From Thamnidium elegans (taxonomy: Eukaryota; Mucoromycota; Mucoromycetes; Mucorales; Mucoraceae), in the NCBI GenBank assembly GCA_025201345.1, contig JAIXMG010000031.1, positions 248,001 to 312,000 on the forward strand: a stretch of DNA of 64,000 bases, in the 5' to 3' direction. The position numbers and the translations under genes were made by a program. This document shows, piece by piece, positions 10,842 through 24,172 of the stretch (its first letter is position 1; every line of letters starts with the position of its first letter). The notes under the pieces were generated by a model. It was not told the DNA's origin and did no database searches. It saw only the letters and a list, made by a program, of their open reading frames with translations.

Positions 10842-13332
10842 ATGTCACATGTATCGCAAAAGAAACCGTTTGCTAGTTTGGTAGACGACGACGAACCGTA
10901 AGTTTGGCATACGCAATAAAAAAGGATTAAAAAGTATATTGAATTATTATTTAATTAGCCATATAACTTCACCTTCGCCACCACCACCTATACGAATGTC
11001 TCCTTCCGACTTACAGTTTTGCCAAAACACCATGAAAGTCTTGAAGAGAAACAAACGTTCTGTTGCATTTCAAAATCCAGTTGATCCAGTTAAATTTAAT
11101 ATATTGGATTACTTTGATGTCATTAAACACCCCATGGACTTGGGTACTGTCGAATCCAAATTAAAACAAAACGCTTATCCTTCCATTGAACCATTCTTGG
11201 CTGATATACAGCTCATATTTGACAACTGTTACCTGTATAATAACCCTTATGATCCCGTTACCATTGATGCTAAAAAATTGGAAGAGTCATTTAAACGTCA
11301 ATTAAAAAAAGTACCATCTCATGTTAACGTTTCTCACTTGTTTCAAGACCAAGAAGATAATCATGTAAGTTCTATTATATGTATACGTGTATATATACAG
11401 AGGAAGTTAATTTTTTTTAAACCTGTATATAGATTGTACACGAAAGTTCGATGCTAGTGGAGCCCATTAGACCTCCATCACCTATTGCAGAGCCAATGGT
11501 AATGGAACAACAAGCACCACCATTAACAGTTAAATTATCATTACCAAAACCCGACACATTAAAACGAGAACGAGAACAATCACCATCAGTGATGTCCGAG
11601 GAAGAATTTAAACGATGTGAGGCAATTGTAAAGGAATTAAAGAAGCCAAAATACCTTTCTATCAGTTGGCCATTTCAACAACCAGTGGATGCAGATGCTT
11701 GGGGAGCTACAGATTATTATGATATTATTAAACAACCAATGGATATGACCACATACGAAAAAAAGTTATACAGCGGTGAATACACACATGAGAATCAATT
11801 GGCTGAAGATATTCGATTAATGTTTAGAAATTGTTACGCTTATAATCCTCCTGAACATGAAATTAATCTGTATGGGCATCAATTAGAACAAGTATTTGAA
11901 AAGACGTGGGAAAAATTACATCATACTAAATCTAAAGACAAAAAGTCTTCTAAAAAGCAACGTACAGCGGAAAAAGGTAAGTTATGTACATATGGTTTTA
12001 AGTGTATTTAAGTACTTATAGGCATTTATAGGTGCAATTAACAATTCAACAATTCATGAAATTTCTACACAGTTACCCATACCACAACCATCACAACAGG
12101 CATCACCACCACCATTACCACCAGTAGCACCAGTAATACATATGGTTGCACCACAACCGCCACCACCACCACCTATTACAAATGAAACTGTAAATCATTC
12201 CATTAATAGTAGCACTCCTGGTAAAAAAAAAAGCATTAATTCGATTAGGGAATGGAGTTTACGTGTATTTAACTTTTTTTTTTGTGTGCGTATATAGGCC
12301 GATCCAATATTTTAAGATTAAAAATCACTACCAAAAATAAGGAACAAGAACCTTCATCCAATTCTAGTACACCGACAGGTAATAATAATAACAGCAATCG
12401 ACTTAAAATATCCATTACACCTTCAAAACAAATCAAAGCACCTGGATTAGCTTTATCAAAGGAACCACCTAAACCAATAGCTACAGCAACAGCAAAGACA
12501 CCGGGATTAGCACTTTCCAAAGAACCTACCAGACCCAAACTAGCTATTGGAAGACCACCTTCTCCAAAATCTAAAGCGGAACCAGTTTTACATAATCATG
12601 ATAAATGGCTTGCACTTGCAAAGAATGTACCTACTTTACCATTACCAAAACTTCCTGTACATACGAATCGAAAGCTTACAGAATCATCTATTTCTTATAC
12701 ACAACCATTACAACCTACGCCAAGGATTTCTCCACCTCCACCTCCTCCTAAGCCAAAAGAGCAACCTAAAGGTTTTGACATTACTGAAATCTATAGTCAA
12801 ATTAAAAACGGTGCTAGACTTCGAGATCAAGAGGAACGTGAAAAGCAAGAAAAGTTTGAACGAGAGGAACGAATTCGATTGGAAAATGAACGTATTGAAG
12901 CTGAAAGAAGATTACAAAGGTTACGTGAATTTAATATTCATGCTAAACAATTAAGAACTAAAGATAAAGAAGAACGAATGAAGGAATTGGTAAGTTTATT
13001 TTATTTTATTTTTTATTTAGCATGTATATTTAACACTGTAGCTGTAGGACAAGAACCCGACCGATATCAGTCGACAAAAGATGATGTTTACTGCATTTGA
13101 AAGAGACATGATGCGTGATGTGGATTGGGTGAATATATTGCACTGGCAACGTGACACAGTTAATTATCGTAATATACCCGCTCCTGGATTCATTAAACGA
13201 TCCAGTGTCAAATTGACGGATTTACGAGCAAAGTTGTTAAGCAAGTGTGTGCGGCTAGAGAATGCAATGGCAAATAATATTAGTAATGTAAATATGGAAG
13301 AGCAAGGTGATTCAGACATGGATATTGATTGA
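10842..13332 (+). CDS. Double-bromodomain (BET/Bdf-like) chromatin protein
   Basis: Six exons (10842-10897, 10959-11364, 11433-11976, 12032-12220, 12298-12989, 13048-13332) join in phase to 723 residues. Bromodomain 1 lies at about 38-137 (YFDVIKHPMDLGT and NCYLYNNPYD, with the acetyl-lysine-reading Asn near 113). Bromodomain 2 lies at about 213-316 (YYDIIKQPMDMTT and NCYAYNPPEHE, Asn near 292). Two tandem bromodomains with PMD and NC-Y-x-Y-N motifs are the BET/Bdf arrangement, which binds acetylated histone tails and recruits the transcription machinery. Exon 4 is a Pro/Gln linker. Exon 5 holds repeated ALSKEP units, a Pro cluster and a long charged helix (EEREKQEKFEREERIRLENE). The end has an ordered block (FERDMMRDVDWVNILHWQ). 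I do not see the canonical ET domain with its acidic-patch-binding sequence, so it may be divergent or absent. The gene is convergent with HOG1, 313 bp away. Confidence 0.82.
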
Positions 13333-13645
13333 ACTCACAAAAAAAAAACAAGAGCACCTACGAAATAATAATATATACATATAGTATCCACATTTTGATA
13401 TACTCGCGTAAATAAAAAAGATATATGTATATATTCCTTTTTTTTTTTTGTTTTTTTTGTTTTTTTTTTTTTTTACATTTGTGTTTTATTTCAGTACAGT
13501 GCACTTTTAAAATGTAATATACCAATTAAAGTTTTTTTATTGTTATTTTTTACCAGGCCCAAATTTATTTACAATTGTGTTTCCAGTAGCAATTTGTGGA
13601 AATGGTGTATACATTTTAAAAAAAAGGGGGAAAGGGGGAAGAGGT

Positions 13646-15348
<1,703 letters not shown>

Positions 15349-15487
15349 CTGTATTTATTTTATTTTTTGAAAAAGAAGAAAAAGAAAAAAAAAAAGGAAA
15401 AAAAAAATAGAGGACTTTGAAGTAACTGAATCAGTATTTTTTTTCTGTTTTTCTTTTTTTTTTCCCCCTCTTTTTCTCCTTTTTAGC
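15349..15487. promoter_or_regulatory. Divergent promoter between HOG1 and SLX1
   Basis: Only 139 bp separate the HOG1 start codon (minus strand, 15348) from the SLX1 start codon (plus strand, 15488). It contains an A/G-rich block (about 15366-15412) and a T/C-rich block (about 15436-15484), the usual strand asymmetry of a nucleosome-free fungal promoter firing both ways. No specific stress-response element can be pointed to. Confidence 0.6.
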
Positions 15488-16240
15488 ATGTCATATTGTT
15501 CATTCTATAGTTGTTACTTGATCCGGTCTTTACAAGAAGGGCATACCAATAAGACGTACGTTGGGTCAACACCGGACCCTATTCGTCGTTTAAGACAACA
15601 TAACGGTGAACTAACACAAGGCGCTTATCGTACACGAAAATTAAGACCATGGTACAAAAAAGAATAAGCCCGATAATTTATTTACTTACAAATAACCTTT
15701 TTACATAAAAAAAAAGGGAACATATACTCGTTATCTATGGATTCCCTAGTAGAAAGCATGCACTTCAATTTGAATGTGCATGGCAAAAACCATTACAAAG
15801 TCGACATACAAAATGTATAGCCAATACAGATATTTTTAAAGCAAGATTAAAGAGCTGTAGAGGCTTAAATTCGGTTATGACAAAAGTGAGAGCAGCACAA
15901 TTGCTATTAAATACAAGTCCATTTTCTTTGTTACCACTGAAGCTCCGATTTGTCCTACCGACTATGCAATCCATGTTCTTGGATGGCATCAGTTTACCAA
16001 AACAAATATCTTGGTCGGTAGGTCCAATACAGGATCTAGTTAAGCAAAATAGAATAATGGGTAAGTTTATATTATTTTAGATAAAGTGTTTCTAATTCAA
16101 GTTTGAGTATGTTACAGAGCAAGATATTTTAGACACCTTTCAAATACCAGATATTGAGCTTATGCATTGTTATATATGTTCTGAATCAATAGAAAAGGTT
16201 CGTATTTTTTATAAAAGGCCGTAATTAATACTTACAAACC

Positions 16241-16271
<31 letters not shown>

Positions 16272-16552
16272 ACGATGCTCTAGACTATGTATTATGTGAT
16301 TTATGTAATGATATGAACAGCCATGTCCGTTGTTTATCTAAAGATTTTTCGGATCAAGGTATACCAGTATACGGATATTGCCCTAATTGTGCAAAGCTAC
16401 TGGTTTGGGGTGATTTAATTAAAGCTTCTAAACTACGAAACAAGTTAGTAGAAGACGGCATTTCATTTGATCTGGACCAAGAACCATCAAACGATAGTTC
16501 TAGTAATATGGATAGTAGTGACTCAGATTCTTCCGTAATCAATTTAACTTGA
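15488..16552 (+). CDS. SLX1: Structure-specific endonuclease subunit SLX1
   Basis: Four exons (15488-15651, 15717-16060, 16118-16197, 16271-16552) give 289 residues. The N-terminal GIY-YIG nuclease domain is complete: [21 protein letters not shown] (33-41) and [16 protein letters not shown], with the Trp codon split by intron 1. The C-terminus has the Slx1 RING/PHD-like zinc module: H-C-Y-I-C, L-C-D-L-C, H-V-R-C-L and Y-C-P-N-C-A-K. SLX1 is the catalytic subunit that works with SLX4 to cut Holliday junctions, flaps and replication forks. The tail is an acidic Asp/Ser stretch. Intron 3 begins GTTCGT and ends in a poly(A) run of about 30 bases before AAG, both atypical. The match of motifs across all junctions supports this model strongly. 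Confidence 0.92.
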
Positions 16553-18172
16553 TTTTTTTTTAAAAAAAAAAAATGTGGCTTTTTCTTCAAGTGTAACAAA
16601 GAAAAAAACTGGCGTTTTACGCGACTATGTTGAATAAATTTACTCTGTATCATCTAAGATCACGTTAAACGACAAAAAATGTTTAAAGTAGACAAATCGT
16701 TCAGAAATAACGTATCAATGAATACATATGATTACTTATCTTTAATATGCATACGTTATGAGCAGAAGACATTTTTGGGCAAGTAAACCATCTTTGTTTA
16801 CATATACGAAACGCCGGCATCAGTAACAACCCCTTTAAAAAACCCTTTCTAGAGGGAAAAAAGATTACACAACAGTAAAGTATCTGCTCAAAAATACCGC
16901 TACACCAACCATATAACAAAGACACCACCAAACAAGTGAGGACTTTTACCGGCAAGGAAAAACAGTACCAACAACGGAGGACATTATCAACAATAAAATA
17001 CACTACTAAACAAGAACATACATTTACCGGCGAGAAAAGACTTATCTAGGGCCAATGTCAGCAACATAACAGTAGAAAAGCCAACCAGCAAAAGAAAGTC
17101 CATTTGTAGAAAGTAGCCATTTAATACGGAAGCACCACTAAGAAGCCATTATACAATTTACTACGTACATATTAGTGTAAAGACCAACCGTTAAAGTGTC
17201 TGTAATTCAAAGGCTAAATATAAAAAAAAAAATGTTTTTTTTTCGCACTGTATCATTAGGTTCTATTTGAGCATATAATATACGAGAAAAGAAATTAAAT
17301 GCTCGGATGATTATTTGTTTCTGCTTCAAATGGTTGTACTGCCGAAGGAGGGGCCAATACAAGTTATTTAGTTCCTTGTTTTTAGAAAACTGTACTATAT
17401 AAGTTTCTAGGCTACATAGTTATGTAACATATAAATCTTTGAGAGCGATAATAGTAGAAACTAAACATACACAAATAGCTTGATAAACCAAAACATTCAT
17501 TTTAATTAGACTACAGCTTTTTATTTAAGCAGTGTTAAACCTATTTTCCAAACTTGGTAAAGCGTAAAGAGGTCTGGATTTGAAATAATATCACTACTAA
17601 AATAAGATCCGTTGGACCATTAGAGCTTTATGTTTCAAATAAGAGAAAATTGATAGCATATAAGTATGTGAGTGTGAGTGTGAGTGTGTGTGTGTGTGTG
17701 TGAGCGTGAAAAAAAAAACGGGTTTCAACTATAAAAAAAGTAATTAGTAATTAGACTTAAAAAAAAATACTTATGCACTGATATGGCAGATCTTACATCA
17801 CTGACGTTTAAAAAGAAAAAAGAAAAATTTTCTGCGCTAAATATGAACTCTGAGTTTTAGATGAGAAAAAAGCTTATAACTACTCAAGGGTAATCAGAAA
17901 AAAAGTTCTTTTTTTAAGGAGGAATATTTATGTTGATAATAAGATAAGAAATAATACTGTTACACTCATGAAATAGTCAAACTGGGCTCACTTACAAACC
18001 GCAGCAGATTTTGCTTATCATTATTTACTTCAGGATTTAGGTTAATTTTTTTAACCAATAATACTAGTTTAATTTAAACGTCACTTTACTGTTTTAGAGT
18101 AAAAAAACTTTTTTTTTTTAGATTCTTTTTTTTTTCCTCTTTTTTTTTAAACACTTTAATAACTTTAATAAA
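16553..18172. other. Intergenic region carrying diverged repeat copy A
   Basis: 1.6 kb without an intact gene. The centre carries a repeat shared with 51.7-52.0 kb (listed separately). A GTGTGA/GT simple repeat lies near 17667-17702. The last 150 bp is T-rich and is the presumed ARB1 promoter. An open frame on the minus strand at 16701-17003 falls inside the repeat and has no family resemblance. Confidence 0.6.
16920..17200 (+). repeat. Diverged dispersed repeat, copy A
   Basis: Four blocks here recur in the same order and orientation at 51.7-52.0 kb. They are ACAACGGAGGACATTATC (16971), GAGAAAAGACTTATC (17032), AGCCATTTAATACGGAAG (17115) and TTAGTGTAAAGACC (about 17172). Block spacing is about 200 bp here and about 270 bp in the other copy, so the copies differ by insertions and deletions. 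Inside it, short degenerate units resembling GAGGACATTACCAACAA recur. It has no coding capacity. Confidence 0.65.
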
Positions 18173-20116
18173 ATGAGTGGTGCCATGTCTGCTTCTAAAG
18201 CCAAGCGTCTCGCAGCTAGAGCTGCCAAGAAGGGTACACCTGTTTCTTCAGGAAAGAACACTCCTTTAGATTCCACCAATAACTCTTCAGATGATTTGGA
18301 TGTTTCTCATCTCAAGATCAGTACTGATCGTACTGCTACTGGTGTTTATACTTCTCAAGAAAGAAGTAGAGATATTAAGATTGATTCCTTCTCTCTTAAT
18401 TTCCATGGTCGTGTCTTGATTGATAATGCCTCTATCGAACTCAATTTTGGTAGACGTTATGGTCTTATCGGTTCCAACGGTTCTGGTAAATCTACTTTCT
18501 TGGCCTCTCTTGCTGGTCGTGATATCGATATTCCTGATCACATTGATGTAAGTTGTTATATATATACAAAAAAAAAACAAAAAAAAAAAGAGGAAGAGGA
18601 CGATGAGGAGGAGGAGGAGGATGGAAGCATCTAGAAAAAAAAATATATTATTTTGTAAGTCAGGTACTAATATTATAATTGTTTTACTGTGTAGATCTAT
18701 CTCTTGAACCAAGAAGCCGAACCTTCCGAGTTTAACGCTGTTGACTCTGTTATTATGTCTGCTCAAAAGGAAGTTGCTCGTCTTGAAAAGAAGGTTGAGG
18801 AAATTCTTGGTGAAGAAGATGGAGGTGATAACCCATTATTGGATGATATTTATGAACGTATTGAACAAATGGATCCCGCTACTTTCGAAACTAGAGCTTG
18901 TACTCTTTTATCCGGTTTGGGTTTCAATGCTCTTCAAATGAAGAAGATGACTAAGGATATGTCTGGTGGTTGGAGAATGAGAGTTGCCTTGGCTCGTGCC
19001 CTTTTCATTAAGCCTACTTTGTTGCTTTTGGATGAACCTACTAACCATTTGGATTTGGAGGCTACTGTCTGGCTTGAAGAATACTTGAAGACCTATGATC
19101 GTATTCTTATCATTGTTTCTCACTCTCAAGATTTCTTGAACGGTGTTTGTTCCAACATGATGCACTTGAACCACAAGCGTAAACTTCTTTACTATGGTGG
19201 TAACTATGATACTTTCATCAAGACCAAGGAAGAAAACGAAGTTAACCAAGCTAAGGCTTATGCTAAGCAACAAGAAGAAATTGCCCATATCAAGAAGTTC
19301 ATTGCTTCCGCTGGTACTTATGCTAATTTGGTTAGACAAGCCAAGTCCAAGCAAAAGATTATTGACAAGATGGAGGCTGCTGGTCTTATCGAAAAGGTTG
19401 AGAACCCTTTAGCTTTCAAGTTCTCCTTCACTGATGTTGCTAAGCTTCCTCCCCCTGTTCTTGCTTTCCAAGATGTCTCTTTCGCTTGGGATGGTAAGAT
19501 GGAAAACTGTCTTTATAGAAACCTTGAATTAGGTATTGATATGGATTCTCGTATTGCTTTGGTCGGTCCCAATGGTGCTGGTAAGTCTACTTTACTCAAG
19601 TTGATGGATAACGAACTCGTACCTACTGGTGGTCGTATTCAAAAGCATACTTCTTTGAAGCTCGGTAAATACTCTCAGCACTCTAACGATCAACTTGATA
19701 ACAACCTTAACCCTATCGATTATATGCGTAACAAGTTCCCTTCAGAGGGTTCTGATTTATCTTACTGGCGTCAACAACTCGGTCGTTATGGTTTGACCGG
19801 TACTCATCAAACTTCTCTTATCGGTACTTTGTCTGATGGTCTCAAGTCTCGTCTTGTATTCGCCGAATTAGCAGTAATGCGTCCTCATATCATCTTATTG
19901 GATGAACCTACTAACCATTTGGATATGGAGTCCATTGATTCACTTGCTGATGCTATTAACCGTTTCACTGGTGGTGTTGTTCTTGTTTCTCACGATTTCC
20001 GTTTGATCTCTCAAGTTGCAAAGGAAATCTGGCGTTGTGAAAATGGTCTTGTTCAACCTTTCCAGGGTTCCATCAACGCTTACAAGGAACAACTCAGAAA
20101 GCAAGTCAAGTTGTAA
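18173..20116 (+). CDS. ARB1: ABC-F ATPase ARB1 (ABCF2 type), ribosome biogenesis
   Basis: Two exons (18173-18547, 18695-20116) give 598 residues. Both ATP-binding cassettes are complete. The first has Walker A GSNGSGKST (100-108), signature SGGWRMRVALARALF and Walker B LLLDEPTNHLDLEATVWLEEYL. The second has Walker A GPNGAGKST, signature region LSDGLKSRLVF and Walker B LLDEPTNHLDMESIDSLADAI. No transmembrane segments are present, as expected of ABC-F. The linker I-K-K-F-I-A-S-A-G-T-Y-A-N-L-V and the PPPVLAF block are typical of Arb1/ABCF2, a cytosolic/nuclear factor for 40S and 60S biogenesis. The second signature has Leu in place of the usual Gln (LSDGL). The codon use favours TCT, GGT and AAG more than the neighbours, suggesting high expression. 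The intron is 147 bp. Confidence 0.95.
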
Positions 20117-20473
20117 ATTTCTTTTATATAAATCTCATCCTTTTTTTTCCCTCTCCCTACAAAACAAAACAAAACAAAAAAAAACCTATATTTTTTTTCA
20201 TGTATATTTTTTTTTTTTTTTTTTTTTTTTTCAAATTTATCCTTATCTTTAGATGATCGTAGAACTAAAAACATTATAATTATATATACAAAAATCCTTT
20301 AATATTCTTGTCTTTTTTTATTTTCTTATTTTTATTTATTGATAAAAACGTGCATGTAAGAATGTTACCAACCACATTCCTTTGTTAAATTTTATCCTAA
20401 CAAACAATATGTTATAAACTCGTTATTCATTATTTGTATATTCCATTTTTTCTTTTTCTTTTTTTTAAAAAAA

Positions 20474-22110
20474 ATGAAACTGATAATTTCACTATTTCTG
20501 TTTATAGTGACTAACGTGCTTTGTGTTGTGATCCGAAATAAAGTAGTGTCTTTTTTATTATTATTGTTGTTACTTGAAACTGACATTTTATATTCTAGGA
20601 CACAAATGATAAGTTATATTCTCTAGTGGGTAAGTTTTTACACCTGTTTAATACGTACTCTTATCATCTCTACATATTAAAACTTGTTTAATAGATCGAC
20701 CACTTCACAATGATTTGAGGCGTAAGTATTAAATATATACTCTCCATATGCAATCAATTGATATTTTTTCCTCCCTTTAAACTAGTGGATATCCCAAAAG
20801 TTGGTAGAGATGAAGGATTAAAAACAATTACAGCGACAACAGCTGTCACAACAGTAACTAAGACAGCACCAGGCGGATTTTTATTCACAAAAACTGTTAC
20901 TGTATCTATTGCAGGTCCAGCATCTTCAGTATTCACCAAGCTGGTTCCTACAACAGCGCCTGGTTCCGTAACAACAACAACTACAACAGCACCCGGTGGT
21001 TTTTTATTTACAAAAACCATAACATTATCTATAACCGGTCCAGCATCATTTGTATATACTAGCTTTGTTCCTACCACAGCACCCGGATCCGTTACAACCA
21101 CAACCACGACATTACCGGGTGGATTTTTATTTACCAAGACAGTTACAGCGTCTGGTGAAGGGTCAGCATCTAATGGAGTCCATGCAAGTGTAGTCACTGT
21201 CACTGCACCTGGCTCGGTTACAACCACAACCACGACATTACCGGGTGGATTTTTATTTACCAAGACAGTTACAGCGTCTGGTGAAGGGTCAGCATCTAAC
21301 GGAGTCCATGCAAGTGTAGTCACTGTCACTGCACCTGGTTCAGTTACAACTTTACCAGGAGGATTTATACGTACAGAGACAATAACTAAATCTATGCAAG
21401 GTCCTGCAACACATACAGTTACCAGTTATCTGTCTACCGCACCAGCATCGGTAACCACCACCACTACAAAACTTCCCGGCGGATTTTTGTTTACTCAGAC
21501 AGTAACTGCACCTGCTGTCACTATAGTGAGCACAGTCAATGCAAGCAACAGTGCATACGTAGTTACTGAAACCAAAACCTTGATCAAAGTACAGACAAAG
21601 ATAAAGCCAGCACCAGGAAAAACGACAGTAACTATAACAGAAGTAAAAGCTGTACCAGTAACAGTGACCAAGAAAGTAGCAGAAACAAAAGTCACGCCAG
21701 AGAGAGCAACAGTGACAGCTACGGTTACCGAAAAACAAGTAGTAACTGTGACAGAAACTGAGGAACCAGATGTAACTACACCACCTTATACATTCCCATT
21801 CCCTACTGTACCTAGTCCACCTATTGATAATACCAGTATTATCTTGGAGATTGTCAAAAATATTATTGTGGGATTGTTATCAGATAAATCAGAACCTAGT
21901 AACCCGTTGTTTGACTTTATTAAAAAATCAATTGAGGAATCTCAACGTCAAAAGTTCGACGAAGTTAGAAATCAAGTGTTGTTGCTATTTATTGTCTCTC
22001 AAATATTAAAAGATAATTCTGTTAAAGCAAAAACGGGGATCTTTCCTTTTGTTAAGACTGGGATTGATACTACTTTTGAAGAGTTACAAAAGCTTATTGA
22101 GGAAGAATAG
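20474..22110 (+). CDS. Secreted Thr/Pro-rich tandem-repeat protein
   Basis: Four exons (20474-20542, 20599-20629, 20695-20721, 20786-22110) join in phase to 483 residues. The model starts with a clear signal peptide (MKLIISLFLFIVTNVLC). The body is an array of imperfect units of about 40-46 residues, each with P-G-G-F-L-F-T-K-T followed by an Ala/Ser/Thr block and APGSVTTTTTT. Two adjacent units are nearly identical at DNA level (listed separately). After the array come Thr/Val/Lys-rich beta-like repeats (VTVTKKVAETK). The C-terminal domain of about 95 residues is helical and not repetitive (SIILEIVKNIIVGLLSDKS ... FEELQKLIEEE). No GPI signal or membrane anchor is visible. It resembles a cell-surface or secreted mucin-like protein, probably O-glycosylated. 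I cannot name a family. The three tiny 5' exons rest on phase and splice consensus. Confidence 0.7.
21094..21345 (+). repeat. 126 bp near-perfect tandem duplication in coding sequence
   Basis: Bases 21094-21219 and 21220-21345 are two head-to-tail copies of 126 bp (42 codons) that differ at only a few positions, mostly silent third bases. Flanking units of the same array are much more diverged, so this duplication or conversion is recent. Confidence 0.9.
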
Positions 22111-24172
22111 AAACATCTGTTATTTTTTATTTTAATAATTTGGCTTCAGTTTAATAAAAATAAAAAATATCATTTTTTAAAAGACATATCTTGCTTGGTT
22201 CTTTATCAAATGTCGCTTTAAGGATAACGAATATATATATTTTTTTATCGTTGATTTGAAATATGTTAATGTATAAAGCATACAGTTATAAATCAAATTG
22301 TGCGATTTAAACTAAAAAATAATAATGCATACATAGAAAAGAGTTTCGATCATAGTTCAAATAAAAATAAAGTATAACTATGATTTTACTGCCATGATAA
22401 GGTTCTCCATATACAGTAATTTATCGATATTTAGAGTCTTCAACCTTAACGCTCAAGTTTTTTCCGTACATGAAAATTAAAATTTGATCAAGTTTGTAGT
22501 TATATAAAAAAGTTCGCGTCAGTCTATATATAATTCATTCCACCAGAGACTTATTTCTGGCACTTATTGACTAAATGCCATTGAATTTAAAAATAAAGTA
22601 TATATCTGAAGTGTAGCGTGCAATATTACTACCACTATATACCCGAAACAAAAATGTTTAAAGTTCCGGCAAAAAGTAATCTAAGTTGATATATCAGAAC
22701 CAATAACTACTGTCTAGTATAGTAGCTGCTCAATTTAGTGGTGTCAGGAATTTCGCGAGAGTTCACCCTTAAAGGGAGAAATATAATGTATCAAGGGAGT
22801 AACACCTCGTCGTTTTTATATACTACTCCGATCAAATAGTAATCGTCATTTTTTACAAACGGAAACAAGTATCCATACGATATAACATCTTTGAATTAAG
22901 AAAATTGATAATAAAACTTTAACCGAATAACTTTTTAAGTTTAAATATAAGTTATCGAAATATACAACTAATGAGTGTTAAGTTTTATTTATGTTTTAAT
23001 ATTTGGTGTATGGCCATTATTGGCCTTTTTTTAACAGCTGTACATCTTTCGGGAATACTGCTTGTACATTTTAAACAAATGCCTCGCCCAATTTTCTTGG
23101 TATCCAATTGTTTTGAATTAGTACATTTATTACTTCTCTTTTCAATTTTTCTATCTAAAATGTACCAAAGATTTTCAAGGATACTCAAATCCGGATTTTG
23201 AATGATGTAGTTTATTTATAAAAACCAGCGCTATTTTTTACTGCAGTTAATTGGACAGTTTCTTTTTATTTTATTGATTTTATACAAGTGGGCGTTTTAT
23301 TTCTTTTACCGTTTTTGGTAAATGAAAAAAAAAAAGCTATAAAAAAGAGGTAAGTAACGACTACAATACTTTTCTCTAACTGCACCACATCCCGCCCTAT
23401 TTTAAGTCCCACGACTTGTTTTTTTTTAAAAAAAAAACCACCGTTTTTGTGTCCTTTTGGCTATTTTTGAATTCAAGAACAGTAAAGAGCTCAGTCTAGC
23501 TGCTGTCGAAGTAATAGAAGAATACTCCCGGGTAGTTCCCAAAACTCTTTAAAAACGTTGTCTAAATACTTTTAAAACATTTGCCTCTGTCCCGTTCAGA
23601 ACTTTATTCAAGACTTTCAGTTGGTCTATTGCTTTGTTTTGTCATGAGACTTTGGCTACAAAATTTTATTTGCTTTTGCGGGTTCTATCCAATACCGTGT
23701 TTGGTCAGAAGTGGCCGGCTCCGTAAAGAAAAGGCTCGACTAAGAGCACTTTGCGGGTAACACAAAGAAGAGGCCCAATTGAGGGCGGTAAATAAAAGAC
23801 TTACAAGGACGCTTTACGGTTGCTAGTTGGGATATGATGATGCAAATACTTACGGGTTTTACTTGTTTATAAGCTTTACGGAACCAACCTTTTAACTTAA
23901 TAAAGCCAATCTTTTTAGATCCTGACTTAATAATCTAATCTTTGTAGCCTTTTCTATTCTTTTAAAAAAACTATTCTTTTACTCGAAATAAACGAATAAA
24001 ACACTATTAATGTCAAACTGGGCCATCACACATTAAAAAATGCGTCTTTCGCTGACCAACTTGACAAATAAAAGGACGCCAATCATATCTATTTAATTTA
24101 TAGCGGATTTAAATACGCGAGAAAACCCAAAACACGACTTTCTTTTTCTTTCTTTTTGTTGTCAAACAGAAA
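22111..24172. other. Intergenic region between repeat protein and DNA-PKcs
   Basis: 2.06 kb without an intact gene. It contains a Tc1/mariner transposase fragment (listed separately). The segment from 23400 to 24100 has scattered GC-richer words but no frame I can follow. The last 60 bp (T/C-rich) is the likely DNA-PKcs core promoter. Confidence 0.6.
22985..23205 (-). pseudogene. Tc1/mariner transposase C-terminal fragment
   Basis: The minus-strand frame reads N-P-D-L-S-I-L-E-N-L-W-Y-I-L-D-R-K, then a basic stretch, then S-S-I-P-E-R-C-T-A-V-K-K. This is the end of a Tc1/mariner DDE transposase: the third catalytic acid in the E-N-L-W motif and the closing M-P-R-R-C-x-A-V-I-like block. Only about 70 residues remain. 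The upstream catalytic region is not recoverable in any frame. Confidence 0.65.

Noticed and set aside
16701..17003. 100-codon minus-strand ORF
   Set aside because: It lies within the diverged repeat, has no splice context or family resemblance, and is not conserved as a frame in the second repeat copy.
20754..21329. 191-codon ORF opposite the repeat protein
   Set aside because: It mirrors the tandem repeat on the other strand; repeated codons without stops produce long antisense frames. The plus strand has signal peptide and splicing.
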